64,000 bases of DNA, from NCBI RefSeq assembly GCF_042100115.1, contig NC_091279.1, positions 1,860,001 through 1,924,000 of the forward strand, given 5' to 3'. The position numbers and the translations under genes are program-made. Positions 9,688 to 20,122 of this stretch are shown piece by piece (position 1 is the stretch's first letter; each line of letters begins with the position of its first letter). Under the pieces are notes generated by a model. It was given only the letters and a program-made list of their open reading frames with translations, was not told where the DNA came from and made no database searches. This DNA is from Alternaria dauci. Its lineage: Eukaryota; Ascomycota; Dothideomycetes; Pleosporales; Pleosporaceae.

Positions 9688-10308
9688 TCATTTGACCGTC
9701 ATGCTCCTCATTGGGCTCCGGAAACCTTCCCGGAGGTCCTTGTACTCCTCGACTGCCTTGACGACGACGCCATGCGCCTGCTCACTGTCCACGCCAAGAC
9801 CGACCACGACGATTGCGCCAACGACGCCCTCGACGCCCTTGACAAAGACGGGGTATCCGCCGCCTTCAATCGTGTATCTTGACCACTCGTCGCCGCTCAT
9901 GGCGTTGTGCTCGGCAAACCTCTTGTAATCCCCATCAAACTGGCAGCTCATGAACCAGGTAGAGTGTCCCCATCTCAGCACAGTGTTGCGCTTCCTCTCC
10001 GACCACTTCTCATGGTCGGGCATGATGCCAGGCAAACTCGGCGAGTGGAACAGCGTCTGATTCGCAGACGAGATCTGGATAAGCGCGGGGCATTCGGCGG
10101 TTCTCAACGCGTTTCGGAGTATGTTTCCAATGACCCAGGCATGCTCGCACGTGAAGTGATTGAAGGTAAAACTCCTCTCCTCTTTGGCCAGTTCGATCAG
10201 GTCGCGTGTTGGTTTGGCGAGCGTGCTGAGCATCTTGTTCGTTGGTTGCGAGGACGAGTGGGACATGGAGGGCGCTTCGGTGGGGGGGTGGCTATAGGTA
10301 GGGAACAT
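9688..10308 (-). CDS. UPF0303 / YBR137W-like protein (heme-degrading-domain superfamily)
   Basis: 206 residues from the ATG at 10306-10308. The body reads like the UPF0303 family (GlcG/HbpS-related fold): FNHFTCEHAWVIGNILRNA, then SERKRNTVLRWGHSTWF, AEHNAMSGDEWSRYTIEGGG, and VEGVVGAIVVVGLG. The yeast member YBR137W is 179 residues, so length is close; the extra residues are a polar N-terminus, and the second Met (MSHSSSQ) may be the real start. YBR137W has been connected to tail-anchored protein targeting through the GET machinery; whether this holds here is inference. The family also includes proteins loosely called heme-binding. No intron is needed. Confidence 0.8.
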   Translation of the reverse strand: MFPTYSHPPTEAPSMSHSSSQPTNKMLSTLAKPTRDLIELAKEERSFTFNHFTCEHAWVIGNILRNALRTAECPALIQISSANQTLFHSPSLPGIMPDHEKWSERKRNTVLRWGHSTWFMSCQFDGDYKRFAEHNAMSGDEWSRYTIEGGGYPVFVKGVEGVVGAIVVVGLGVDSEQAHGVVVKAVEEYKDLREGFRSPMRSMTVK

Positions 10309-10742
10309 TCACATATAGCACCTGCAAATTGTCGCGACCCAAAAGTCGGGTCTGAAAGATAGGGGATGACGCGGCAATGGCGCGACGGACGGAAGTCGAA
10401 ACAAAGACAATGGCGGCTGTCTGTTCAGATGCGGCAAGGACAGCCGGCAGTCGGGTCGTGCCGCTGTCTAGCTCCACCTTTGAAACGAGATTGTAGCGCG
10501 CATTTCGGGGAGACATTCCGTACTTGAATCCTCTTCCACCTAGACACTGTAACAATGTGGGAGGAGTGATTCTAGTCGCTCATTATATGCGCCGTTAGCG
10601 TACATCACAAAGATGCCTCCCAGTCAAGTGTCCACAGGCACGAATTCACAAAGCCCCCATTTCCTCATCTCCTCCCTTTGGCTGCCCTTGTCTTCAGTCC
10701 TCTCCACAAACAAGGTACAATTTTGATCTGAATCCCCACCGT
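10309..10742. other. Intergenic: upstream of the UPF0303 gene
   Basis: About 430 bases between two minus-strand genes. An open frame at 10292-10555 overlaps the UPF0303 start and looks like leader sequence rather than a gene. Confidence 0.45.
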
Positions 10743-11762
10743 TCACGCGGAGCTATGTGTAGTTTTTCTTTCCCCATCTGCTTCTTCAATCCTCCTCCCA
10801 ATCCCTCCATAGTCTTCCAACTTCTGGCGCGAGTCAACAGTAGCACACACCAACCACTTCCTCAGCTGATCGAAACCGTACCAGTCATCGTCTTCTTCCA
10901 CAATGTCTACTTCCACTTTCTTTTCTCGCGTCCAGAATGGAGTTCCGTATTTACTGTCAACCACCGAATCTTTCCATTGGGTGCTGTCAAAGTCTCCTAT
11001 AACATACCGCATCGACTTCGCATCATGTGCGCTGTTTGGTAATTTGACCAGTATGTTCTCGGGCTTGATATCCCCATGGACGAGTCGCAGGGAGTGCATG
11101 TGTCGTATACCCGCAGCTACCGATTCCAAGCAATCCCGAATCCGTACAGGGTAGCCGCGTTCGATTGCTTCCAAAAGGTTACAGTCGTATCTCTCAAAGA
11201 CTAGGCTCAAGACGCGCTCTTTATCCATGGGCAGTTCGATGGTTTTGTTGCGATAATTGAACCGGAGAACTCTACTGGTCTCCACACCATAATACTTGCA
11301 AATGCTTTCGTGAGGCTGCAGACTGAGTATCAGACAAGCATCAATTTCCCGCGCAGTGGTTTGTGCTATAAAGGTCGTGTTAAGGGCGTGCCAGATATAT
11401 CGATGATCTGGTTTCAACATAGAACAGTGTTTCTTATAAAAGGCCCTCTCCTCTACGTATTTGTCGGGATGGAAGAGGTTATAATGAGGCAAAACCTTTG
11501 GGTACAAGTTTGCCGGATCTAGTTCGGGAGGGGGCAAGCATGTCTCAGGATCTCTCCAGAAGGAAGCGTCAGTGCAGTCGATTTCGATATTGGATATGAC
11601 TCCTTCCTTGATTCTGTGATACAGTCGTCCGTCTTGGTGGGCCAATATCCACATCTGGGGTATATAGTTCTCCTGATAAATGCGGTGTTCTACGATCTGC
11701 ATCGACGGCCATGGCAGTTCTTCCTTCTCTACGCCTACGAGTCTACTGATGAACTTTAACAT
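10743..11762 (-). CDS. Kinase-like protein with DFD in place of DFG (paralogue 1)
   Basis: 339 residues from the first in-frame ATG (11760-11762); the frame is open a little further upstream without ATG, so a 5' exon is possible. The C-terminal half is a protein-kinase catalytic lobe: HGDIKPENIL (catalytic-loop D231 and N236), then GDFDS with the metal-binding Asp at about 257 but Asp instead of Gly after Phe, and GTPFW in the activation segment. I cannot find a glycine-rich loop or a convincing VAIK lysine in the N-terminal part, so it may be a pseudokinase or a divergent kinase. It shares ICKYYGV, DIKPxNI and GDFDS with the gene at 12143, from which it diverges across about 380 bases. Function unknown. 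Confidence 0.8.
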   Translation of the reverse strand: MLKFISRLVGVEKEELPWPSMQIVEHRIYQENYIPQMWILAHQDGRLYHRIKEGVISNIEIDCTDASFWRDPETCLPPPELDPANLYPKVLPHYNLFHPDKYVEERAFYKKHCSMLKPDHRYIWHALNTTFIAQTTAREIDACLILSLQPHESICKYYGVETSRVLRFNYRNKTIELPMDKERVLSLVFERYDCNLLEAIERGYPVRIRDCLESVAAGIRHMHSLRLVHGDIKPENILVKLPNSAHDAKSMRYVIGDFDSTQWKDSVVDSKYGTPFWTREKKVEVDIVEEDDDWYGFDQLRKWLVCATVDSRQKLEDYGGIGRRIEEADGERKTTHSSA

Positions 11763-12142
11763 GACGTTTTGGTTTTTGTACCAAGTTCTTCCGACGTGTA
11801 CAGGAGTTTTTGAGGCAACAGAAGCGCTAGAGGTAATCAAAGAAAAAATGATGGGCTCGCAGGAAGAGTAAGTCTGGCATTACGAATGGTGAAGTTTTCT
11901 TGTACCGTACATTTACAACTTGATGATGTAGGCACAAGGAGGGTCATTCAAATGCTGCTCGAATCGTCGAGACAGAACACACTGCCAACTCCGACAGAGT
12001 GATTCAGTGAAATGCTGTGCTAACAACACTGCGATTCTGTGGGCCAACGTACATTCACAGTGCATCCGCTTGCCAAATGCACTAGCAACTCACAGCCTCT
12101 TTTCTCAACCTCTCCGTCTGTGATTCCAAGGTCAAAAAAGCC
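11763..12142. other. Divergent promoter between the two DFD kinase-like genes
   Basis: About 380 bases separate the two opposite start codons. It may drive both paralogues. The left part could hold a short 5' exon of the minus-strand gene. No clear TATA box or operator seen. Confidence 0.45.
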
Positions 12143-13276
12143 ATGCATGCAGCCCCCCGTCCGCCTGCGGCGCGCAGCCCAGCCAAACCTGCGCGACCCA
12201 TCAAGAACGGCCTGGTACTCCACAGGTCGCGAAATTACGATGGAACCATCCGAGCAATCTACCATTCAAAGATCTACCCCGACAGTATTTGGTACGCAGA
12301 AACTGAAAAGCCCGACGACAACAGCGCTCCCGATCCCGACCCCTATACCTGGGACACACCACCGCGTTTGATCAACCTATCAAACACCCGACCAGTTTAC
12401 TCATCCCTCACGATGACATCAGCTAAATTCTACAAAAAGGATAGGATGTACGCCAAAACAATGGATTATCTCCGCTACTCTCGCGAGCTATTCGGACAAT
12501 CACAGTTTCTCAAAGATGTCATGTTAAGGGAGATTGCAAACTGTGAGCTGCTACGTAAGAATCCGCATCCAAACATATGTCGATACTACGGTGTAGACTA
12601 CGACACAAAGACAAAAGGCGTCACGGCGCTATTGTTCTGGAAGTACGCCATGACTCTGACCGAATTCGTAACTGAGAAGCACATCTTTGACCCCGAGAAG
12701 TGTGTGCAGGATATTAGACAGGGGATACAACATATACACTCCTTGGGCTACGCACACGTCGATATCAAGCCTAGTAATATCTTTGTCGATCTCAAAGCCC
12801 GACCAGTCCGCTTCGTCGTTGGTGATTTTGATTCCATGCAGCGACAAGGCTCGAAACTGAGTTACAAGTGTGGTACGATAGGGTGGCGACCAGAAAAAGC
12901 AGATAATGAAGACTACAAGGTGAGCGTCGAGCAAGACTGGTTTGGGCTAGAAATGGTCAAGGCGTGGATTAGGGAGAAAGGGAATGGGAAGCCGATGGCA
13001 GGAAAGGTGTATCCGAAGACGAGCAGGATTTTGAAAGAGGCGAAGAAGAGGGTTGAGAGTAACGAGAATGCTAAAGCAAAGGAGAAAGCTGAGATTGCGA
13101 AGGAGGCTAAAGCGATACCTAAAGCCGACGCCCTGAAGAAGATCTCAGCTGCGGAAAAAGCCAGCCCTCGAAAGCCAGCTGCTAATAAGAAACCACAGGA
13201 GCCAGCGAAGAAACACCCAACCTCGCCCAAGAAGAAGCCAGGCGCGCCAAAGAAACTGAGGGCAGCACCGCAGTAG
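12143..13276 (+). CDS. Kinase-like protein with DFD in place of DFG (paralogue 2), Lys-rich tail
   Basis: 377 residues, one exon. The kinase-like region has NPHPNICRYYGVDYD, the catalytic loop HVDIKPSNIF (D207, K209, N212), GDFDS at 227-231 and a short activation segment CGTIGWRPEK. As in its neighbour, the Gly of DFG is replaced by Asp. The N-terminal lobe lacks an obvious P-loop. From about residue 285 the protein becomes a Lys/Ala/Pro-rich tail resembling linker-histone tails (for example KAKEKAEIAKEAKAIPKADA), which suggests nucleic-acid binding or nuclear location. Domain order and motifs show it is a paralogue of the gene at 10743-11762. Catalysis is uncertain. Confidence 0.8.
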   Translation: MHAAPRPPAARSPAKPARPIKNGLVLHRSRNYDGTIRAIYHSKIYPDSIWYAETEKPDDNSAPDPDPYTWDTPPRLINLSNTRPVYSSLTMTSAKFYKKDRMYAKTMDYLRYSRELFGQSQFLKDVMLREIANCELLRKNPHPNICRYYGVDYDTKTKGVTALLFWKYAMTLTEFVTEKHIFDPEKCVQDIRQGIQHIHSLGYAHVDIKPSNIFVDLKARPVRFVVGDFDSMQRQGSKLSYKCGTIGWRPEKADNEDYKVSVEQDWFGLEMVKAWIREKGNGKPMAGKVYPKTSRILKEAKKRVESNENAKAKEKAEIAKEAKAIPKADALKKISAAEKASPRKPAANKKPQEPAKKHPTSPKKKPGAPKKLRAAPQ

Positions 13277-13427
13277 CACTGTCAACTACACATGCCATGA
13301 CACGCAAAAGAACGGGTATCTATTAACTATGCCTACGCCATGAGATGCTTCCTTTCCACATGCCCAGAGTGCTGTGCAACTAGACGTACAATACAATCTT
13401 CGTGACTTCAATCTGCAAATCCCACAC

Positions 13428-14645
13428 TCAATCACTATCACTGCCATAATCCACAAGCGGCCCCGCAGCAGGCGCAGGCCGTTTATTGCTCGGCGTAGCC
13501 TTGAACCCCTTGAGCGCCGCCAGCGTAGACCCTGACAGAATGCCATTGCCCTGCTGTGCAGCCAAACTCTCTTGGTCATGAACAGTATTCTCGCCTTCTT
13601 GGTAGGCCGACTCCGCACTCTCAATCATCATGCGCTCGCCCATGCCGCCTGATTCCAGCTGCTTGGCCGCTTCCCACTCGCTCTTTTCCTTTGCGTACCA
13701 CACGTCGTCCGGTGCTTCGTAGCCTTGTAGACCAAAGCTGCCTTCGACCTTTCTGCGCTTCTTGCCCTCTGAATCTCTGCCTTCTAGTTCGGCAACGTAG
13801 GCTGCAGGAAGGGCTTTTCGGATCGCTTCGGCGGCTTGTTCTTCGATGCGGCGGGCTTCGCGCTTCGCGGCTTGTGGGTTGGGGTCTACGGTTGCCCAGC
13901 GGACGTTTAGGATTTCGTTGTGGTCGAAAGACTGGTGCGCCATCGCTTCTTTGGCAAACTGCGAGTTGGCTTCGTTGGTGTAGGTTACAAAGGCTACGCC
14001 GCGGGCTGTGAGGACACGGGTTCGTTCGATCTCGCCCCATTCTTGCATGTGGCGCGAGACGACTTCTTCGATGTCGTCGGTGGGATGGATGCGTCCAATA
14101 TAGAGGGTGCGGTTCTGTCTTTGGAAGGTTCCTACTCCGCCCATGTCGTCTCGGTAGTCGGCATGCTTGTCGCGCCCGAAGCAGTCGACGTTGCTTGGGA
14201 AGATGTCGGTGACGGTAGGCAGACGATGGAGGTACTCGCAGTCCACACCCTTGGGGCAGATGCCACGCGCAAAGAAGAGGCAGAAGTAGGATCCAGGCGT
14301 CTTGTCGGCTTTGGTGTATCCGCTGTCCTTTGCGATGTTGCAGCGTCCCTGCGCGGCCGTCTTGGAGAGGTACTTGTCCTCCCTGTCGCCGCCCGACCAC
14401 TTGTTGTACCAGACGTTGTAGATGTTACCCGTCTGCGCGACTTCCTGGGGCTTTATCGTCGCAGGGTCGACCTGTGGACGCGCTGGTCTCCGTTTGCGAC
14501 GGATGATCTTCTTGACTTTTTTGCCCTCGGCATTGGTGGTGATGATTGTCTGTTCGCTCGTCGGGACGAGCTCGGTCGACGCGGCGGGTTCGAGAGACGT
14601 GTCTGTCGCGAGCGACGTTTGTGTGGGGGTTTGTACTTCTGTCAT
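13428..14645 (-). CDS. CWC2: Pre-mRNA-splicing factor CWC2 (Cwf2/RBM22 family)
   Basis: 405 residues from the ATG at 14643-14645; no ATG precedes it in frame. CWC2 is a Prp19-complex protein that contacts U6 snRNA and the intron at the spliceosome's catalytic centre. Domains in order: a basic N-terminus (KKIIRRKRRPAR), the Torus-type segment with YNVWYNKWSGGD, a CCCH zinc finger (CLFFARGICPKGVDCEYLH), then an RRM with RNP2 TLYIGRI and RNP1 GVAFVTYTN, followed by the conserved NVRWATVDPNP. The Ala/Glu-rich and acidic tail ends in DYGSDSD. No intron. The convergent neighbour's stop is only about 150 bases away. Confidence 0.95.
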   Translation of the reverse strand: MTEVQTPTQTSLATDTSLEPAASTELVPTSEQTIITTNAEGKKVKKIIRRKRRPARPQVDPATIKPQEVAQTGNIYNVWYNKWSGGDREDKYLSKTAAQGRCNIAKDSGYTKADKTPGSYFCLFFARGICPKGVDCEYLHRLPTVTDIFPSNVDCFGRDKHADYRDDMGGVGTFQRQNRTLYIGRIHPTDDIEEVVSRHMQEWGEIERTRVLTARGVAFVTYTNEANSQFAKEAMAHQSFDHNEILNVRWATVDPNPQAAKREARRIEEQAAEAIRKALPAAYVAELEGRDSEGKKRRKVEGSFGLQGYEAPDDVWYAKEKSEWEAAKQLESGGMGERMMIESAESAYQEGENTVHDQESLAAQQGNGILSGSTLAALKGFKATPSNKRPAPAAGPLVDYGSDSD

Positions 14646-14892
14646 GGTTGCGGTTGTGGGAGTTGTGGTGAGAGTTGGCGCGATGGAACTTTCGACATGC
14701 GACAACCTTGCGCTAGCGTGCGGCTCTCCACATCACGTGATCATGCTACTCTACCATCCCGACTGTTCATTGGATAGTTGTAATATTGACCTTCAAGAAA
14801 CGAAACCCTACCTCAGGGTAACACTTGGAATGCGATCATCAAATGTCTCTTGAAAATGCAAGATGCCCTTTGATGACATCCACAGACCCCTC

Positions 14893-15727
14893 TCACTTAC
14901 TCGTGGTACTACTCATCTTGATTGCCCCATCAATCTCCACAACCGCTCCATTAACATACCGCGCTCCCTCCCCAAACAAGAACGCAACAACATCCGCCAC
15001 CTCTTCTGGCTCCCCTAGCCTCTCCAACGCGTTCCCGTTCCTCATCCTCTCCACCGCTTCGCCTCCCTTCACAATACCCGCATTCGACGGCGTATCAATA
15101 TAGCCCGGACAGATAGCATTGACTCTGATTCCCCTTGGACCAAACTCCAGAGCATGCGATTTCGTCATACCAATGAGTCCAAACTTTGTCGTGCAGTACA
15201 CGGATTGCAGAGCTGAGCCTCGTATACCGGATATACTGCTCACGTTGACAATGGCGGACCCACGATCCAAGTACGGAAGACAGGCCTTTGTCACAAGAAA
15301 CACGCCCTTGAGGTTCGTGTTGACGAGCTTATCCCAGTACTCTTCACTCGTGTCTTCTAGCTTCAGGCTCGTGGGGTTCACGCCAGCGCAGTTGAAAACG
15401 TAGTCTAATCGACCCAGTCCCTTGACAGTGCTGTCAACAAATTCCTGGACCTCGGCAGCGGAGCTCACGTCGACTCTTCGTATGAGTGTGGGTGTATCGC
15501 ATTCTGAGGCTACTGCGCTGAGGCTGGGGAAGTTGACGTCGCAGAGGGAGACGGAGGCGCCGAGTGAGGAGAGTTTGAGGGCGGTTGCGCGGCTGTTGTG
15601 CGTGTTAGCGGAATACTCGTACTCAGATCCGTGGGGCAAGGGGAGAGAAGGAAAAGGCAGAGATGTACCCGATGCCGCTCGCAGCACCCGTGACCAGGAC
15701 GACTTTATCTTGGAATTCCTTTGCCAT
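14893..15727 (-). CDS. Short-chain dehydrogenase/reductase (classical SDR)
   Basis: Two exons (15669-15727 and 14893-15592; a 76-base intron from gtacat to aacag) give 252 residues, the usual length for a classical SDR. The junction falls inside the cofactor site, restoring TGAASGIG at residues 14-21. Other landmarks are FNCAGV (NAG motif), NVSSISG with the catalytic Ser, and YCTTK (Tyr and Lys of YxxxK), then PGYIDTP. The fold binds NAD(P)(H) and oxidises or reduces an alcohol or carbonyl; the acidic residue after the second strand (CDVN) suggests NAD(H). Substrate unknown. It ends in SSTTSK. It lies 247 bases upstream of nothing related; no cluster context. Confidence 0.92.
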
Positions 15728-16234
15728 GCTGTGCGAGATGTGTAACTGGTAATTCACAATATCAAGGCGAACAGAGTGCGAGTCTTGGTGCACAGTTGCA
15801 TGCGTACACAAGCGTGGTAGGCATGGTGACGGTTGTGATGATGGTTGCTTGGGGTAAAGGTGGGGTGAAGTGGGATGTACTATGCATGACTCGAGCAACG
15901 AAGGAGCCCTTGCATGATAACCTCCACCCTCCTGCAGGATCTCACTTCCTGCTACACATCACGACCATTGCTGCTAATCATGAAAACAGCGTGTAGAGAT
16001 TCGATTTAGCGATACTACAGTCATAGCGCGAACGCTCGACCCTGCCTACAAGGGAATTCAGACAGTACATTCATCTCTCTTCCAGTCGTGCCACTCGTAT
16101 CTATCCAGATGAACGAATCTAGAACACCTCGCAATGCAACCCTAAATCGATTTCCCCGCTTAGGAAAACACCATCTAGCCCGGAGACGACCATGCCAATG
16201 TGTCTTCTCTCTTCGTCAACAGAGACCGTCAATC
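15728..16234. other. Intergenic: SDR promoter and histidine-kinase 3' region
   Basis: About 500 bases between two minus-strand genes. It presumably holds the SDR promoter and the kinase 3' UTR; nothing else recognised. Confidence 0.5.
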
Positions 16235-19200
16235 TCATGAAAGATTTTCGTGCGTTGCTGACTCATTTTGGTGCTCTACATTCCCTTTTCTTATGTTCGC
16301 TCGGGATCTTGACCTTTCGCCTCCCCGGTCTCGGTTTTCTCGTTCGTCGTCCGAGTGCGTCTTGTCGTCCAGTCTTTCTGCATCTCGTGGGTGCAGACCG
16401 CCGCCCCTGTCCTTCTGAGTGTCGTTCTCATCATTCTGTTTCGTATTTGAGGAACCGTTCGGTCTGTTGTCGTGCTTTGACCCGCCGCCACTGTTCAGGA
16501 CCAAGCTGCGGACTTTCTTGACAAGATCATCTACCTTGAACGGTTTGGAAATGACGTCGTCCATGCCGGCTTCACGCATGCTGCTGGTCTGCGCTTCTCG
16601 CACGTTTGCAGAGACACCTAGGATATGACTATATCCAGCCTTACCCATATCTTGTAGTTGCCTGATCTCTTGGGTCGCAGCATTGCCGTCTTTAATAGGC
16701 ATCTCTTGGTCCATGAGTATGCAGTCGAAATAGTTACGGTCGTCGGGGCCATTATCTGCCCTTTGTCCACGCTCGGTCACCGCGTCGATTGCTTCCTGAC
16801 CGTTATTCGCTGTAAAGACCTGAAAGCCGCGTGATTGAAGCTGCCGCCGGAGAACCTTCTGATTGATCAGATTGTCTTCGACAAGGAGGAGAGTATGCGT
16901 AGGTTCAGAGCGTTTATCGCTCTGAGATCTTGTGATTTCTAAAGCGTCCTCTTCTTGCCGTGACGTTTCGCCTCTCCTCAAATCGGGCAGCTTTTTCTCC
17001 ACGTTTGGTTTGATTGTCTTGATATCTTCTGTGGCCTTCTCCGTCTCCCTGTAGCGAGAATCTTCATTTGACTCAGGATGTGCCTCTGGTAGATTTTCTA
17101 CCGGCGGATCTTTAAGTGAGGGCTCCATGTCGGCAGTGTCGACACCATGATGACTGGCCAATGTCTTCGCTTCAGGGCGCTCGTTGTTCCTTTCTTTAAT
17201 GCTCGAGAGATTCGAATTTGTACGACTCATGCTTGGGCGAGGTGGTCGCGACCCAGATTCGCCTGGACGGGAGGAAGAATTGGAAGTTTCCGAGTTACTT
17301 CGTGATTGTCCCGCAGGTCGTCCCTCAAAACTTTCGCCAGTCGCGCGACGCACTTTGAAGAAGAAACCGAATGTTGACCCCTCGCCCTCCTTCGAACTCA
17401 CACCTATATCTCCGCCATGCAATGTGCATACTGTTGACAAGTTAGCTACAAAGCACCTGCGATAGACACACAAGCTCACATTTGCGTGATATAAAAAGGC
17501 CGAGACCTGAACCGCCGTATCTTTCCTGTGTTTTCGGTGTCGCTTGCCTGTTGTATGATTAGCACGGTGGACTTCCTATTCCCAAGAGCGCTGAGCGTAC
17601 CTAAAACGCTCGAATAACTTGGCTTGGCCTTCTCTGCTAATACCTATGCCGGTGTCCTTAACAGCTACCATCAAGTACATGGCCCCTCCAGCACCCCATT
17701 CCGATGTCATGGTTGAATCCAGATGAAATGCTTCTTTCTCCTCACTGAAGTAGATGACGTTGGGTGGGTAAGACGTAGGTCGCTTGACAGATGCGCCCAT
17801 GGATACAGTGATGTTGCGATCGCCATTTTTCTTGGAGGTGAATTTGATTGCGTTGGTTATCAAGTTTACCAAAACTAGAAACATTAGTAAAATCCAATAG
17901 AATACGATGTGTTCTATACCTTGTTTCATGCGATTTAGATCGGCAACAACACTATCAACTTTCTGTTCTTCATATGAAACATCCATGGCGTAGTGAAACG
18001 TGATGTTCTTCGCCTTGAACTCGGAATGGAAAACTCGAAGCGCTTGGGAAAATTCCCACTTCGGTCTTGTTGCTACGATAGTTCAGCAAGCAGATCACAT
18101 AGCACAGTTGTGGGAACACTGACGTCGAGGTACCAAAGACAACATCATAGAGTCGAGCTTGGAAAAAGATAAAATGTCGTCTACAAGAGTATTCTGGTGT
18201 GAGACGCAAAGAAGTATAGTGTCAGCAGCATCCAATATATCGGCTACCTGGTCGCGAACGTCTTCGTGATCGGCCCCAATCTCTTTTGTGATTTCTCTCA
18301 CTTCTTCAGCCAAGTGCAGGACAGCCGAAAGGGGATTCCGGATCTCGTGCGAGACCATGTCGATGAATCTCTCTTGCTGCTCCTTGCGATCTTTGGCGTC
18401 ATTAGCGGCTTTCTCTTGAGTTAGCTGGGCATGTTTGATGTCGGTGATGTCGATTACGGCGCTGATAAACCCGGCATCGGCCTCGTCACTCAAAGGCTTC
18501 AGCAAGAATAATCTCCATTGCTCTCCCTTGGACTTCATTTCTTCAGGCGCTGCGACATCGCATCTAAACTCTATCTGCAACTCGGTACGGCTTTCGAATG
18601 CCTTGCGATAGGCGGCCATGACGTCTTCATAGTCATCAGGGTGAATGCTCTCCGGCCACGAGCGAAATTCATTGTTTCCCTTGTTGGTCGTCAGTCTGAA
18701 GAAGCCGTCGTTGACAAAGATGGCCTCGGCGTCCTTGTCAAGAATGGCCAGTCCATTGGGTAGCAGCTCGGCGAAGCGCTGAAACATGTTGGTTGACATG
18801 GTGTCGGCCTGCTCCGTGTTCTTGTGCTCGCCTTTCTGCTGAGATTGCCCATTCTTCACTCGTCTTCCTGGGTGCTGGCGCGAAAATTCGTCTATGCCTT
18901 CGATGGGCATGTAGCGGTCCACATTTTGGTTTTCGAGGAGTTGGGCCAGTACGCCCTGTCGCGTACCGCTTTCGTCGAGGATAGTGCTGAGGAGAAGCTG
19001 CCGGTTCCTTTCTTCCGCGAAATTCTTGAGGAAATACCTGGCGGCTAGACGGTCAGTACGTCATACAATGTGTCCATGAACATGGTGCGATGCTTACCTA
19101 CCTTGACCGTTCGTCCCCTCAGCACCGTCCGCAGCGTGCCAAGTGCTTCATGGTTGTAGCTGTCGCGCGCGCTCGTGGCCTGGCCGTCAAGACCGCCTCT

Positions 19201-20112
19201 GGCCTTTTCCCACGCCAGGTTGTGGATGACTATCATGTCCTTGCCCCAGAAGATGGCAGCGCAGTGGGGCATGGGCAGCACACATGTGTTGACGAGACAT
19301 GTCAACGCAGCAGGCCACGACTCGCGTGCGCCTACGGGCGTTTTGGACCTGAGGCTGTGAGTAATGGCATACAACAAGAGCGCCTACACAGCCGTCGTCT
19401 TCTCACCAGTCCTTGCACTGCAAGTTCTCCTCGTTGAGGTCGAACACTGGTAAGCCCGTCGCCGAAAGTTTGTCGAGGTTCTCCATGGCGCTGGTTGCGG
19501 CAATGCGCTCGGCGTGTCTCGAAGCGAAAGCAGCTGGTGGGAAGAAGCGTGCTCAGAGACAGGAAGATCCGCGTGACGTCATACCAGGGCTCAAAGAACA
19601 CGAGCCTACGAGTGCGCGACTGTGAAGAGGCAACCTGAGACCCGGAACGACGTTGAGGCGCACTGCTGAGAGCGTGGAACAGGGCACATGAGGTAGAAGA
19701 GTCTACGCGGTCTAGGCCGGCAGATCGCACTCGATTGCGATCTTTGCAGCGCAGTGGGTGCTGGCAGAACATGCATCGGGTGATGGGCTGAACATCATCG
19801 CCGATTGCGGCATGCCAGTCTAACCCTACTAGGATATCACCAACGGCAAGAGGCGTCATTGGCCGAGAAATAGATTCTGGCAGGAAAAACATCAAACATG
19901 GGTTGCTAGCCGTCCCCTGCAAGACACAGTGGCGGAACGCCTAGCCTCGCCTACCTATCCAGCCAGCTGAACATTGCACTGTGTGCCCAACAAGGTACGG
20001 CGAGATCAAGAAGCAGCGCAACAACATTCATAGGACCAAAAAAGCGATCGTCAGAATAGAAACTAGCAATCTCGTCCGTGTCGTCGAGCCGTAATAATGC
20101 CCGTCGCTCCAT
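16235..20112 (-). CDS. Hybrid histidine kinase (PAS - HisKA - HATPase - receiver)
   Basis: Spliced by hand on the minus strand. Firm exons: 19098-19348, 18124-19044, 17920-18072, 17601-17874, 17480-17547 and 16235-17430, plus 19407-19533. Two further 5' exons (19610-19905 and 19955-20112) keep phase but are less certain. The product would be about 1147 residues. Order: PAS-like region with DWSKTPVGARESWPAALT; a PAS domain around 365-480; H-box MVSHEIRNPLSAV with the phospho-His near 510; N-box NLITNAIKFT; G-box VKDTGIGIS and YGGSGLGLFISRKL; a Ser-rich linker; and a receiver with LLVEDNLINQ, phospho-acceptor Asp in CILMDQEMP and the SKPF lysine. Such sensors feed Ypd1-type phosphorelays. The stimulus is unknown. 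Confidence 0.9.
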
Positions 20113-20122
20113 CGATACCCAA

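Noticed and set aside
13621..14777. Long frames on both strands over CWC2 (for example 13920-14777 plus, 13621-14400 minus)
   Set aside because: Shadows of the CWC2 coding sequence, which has clear zinc-finger and RRM motifs.
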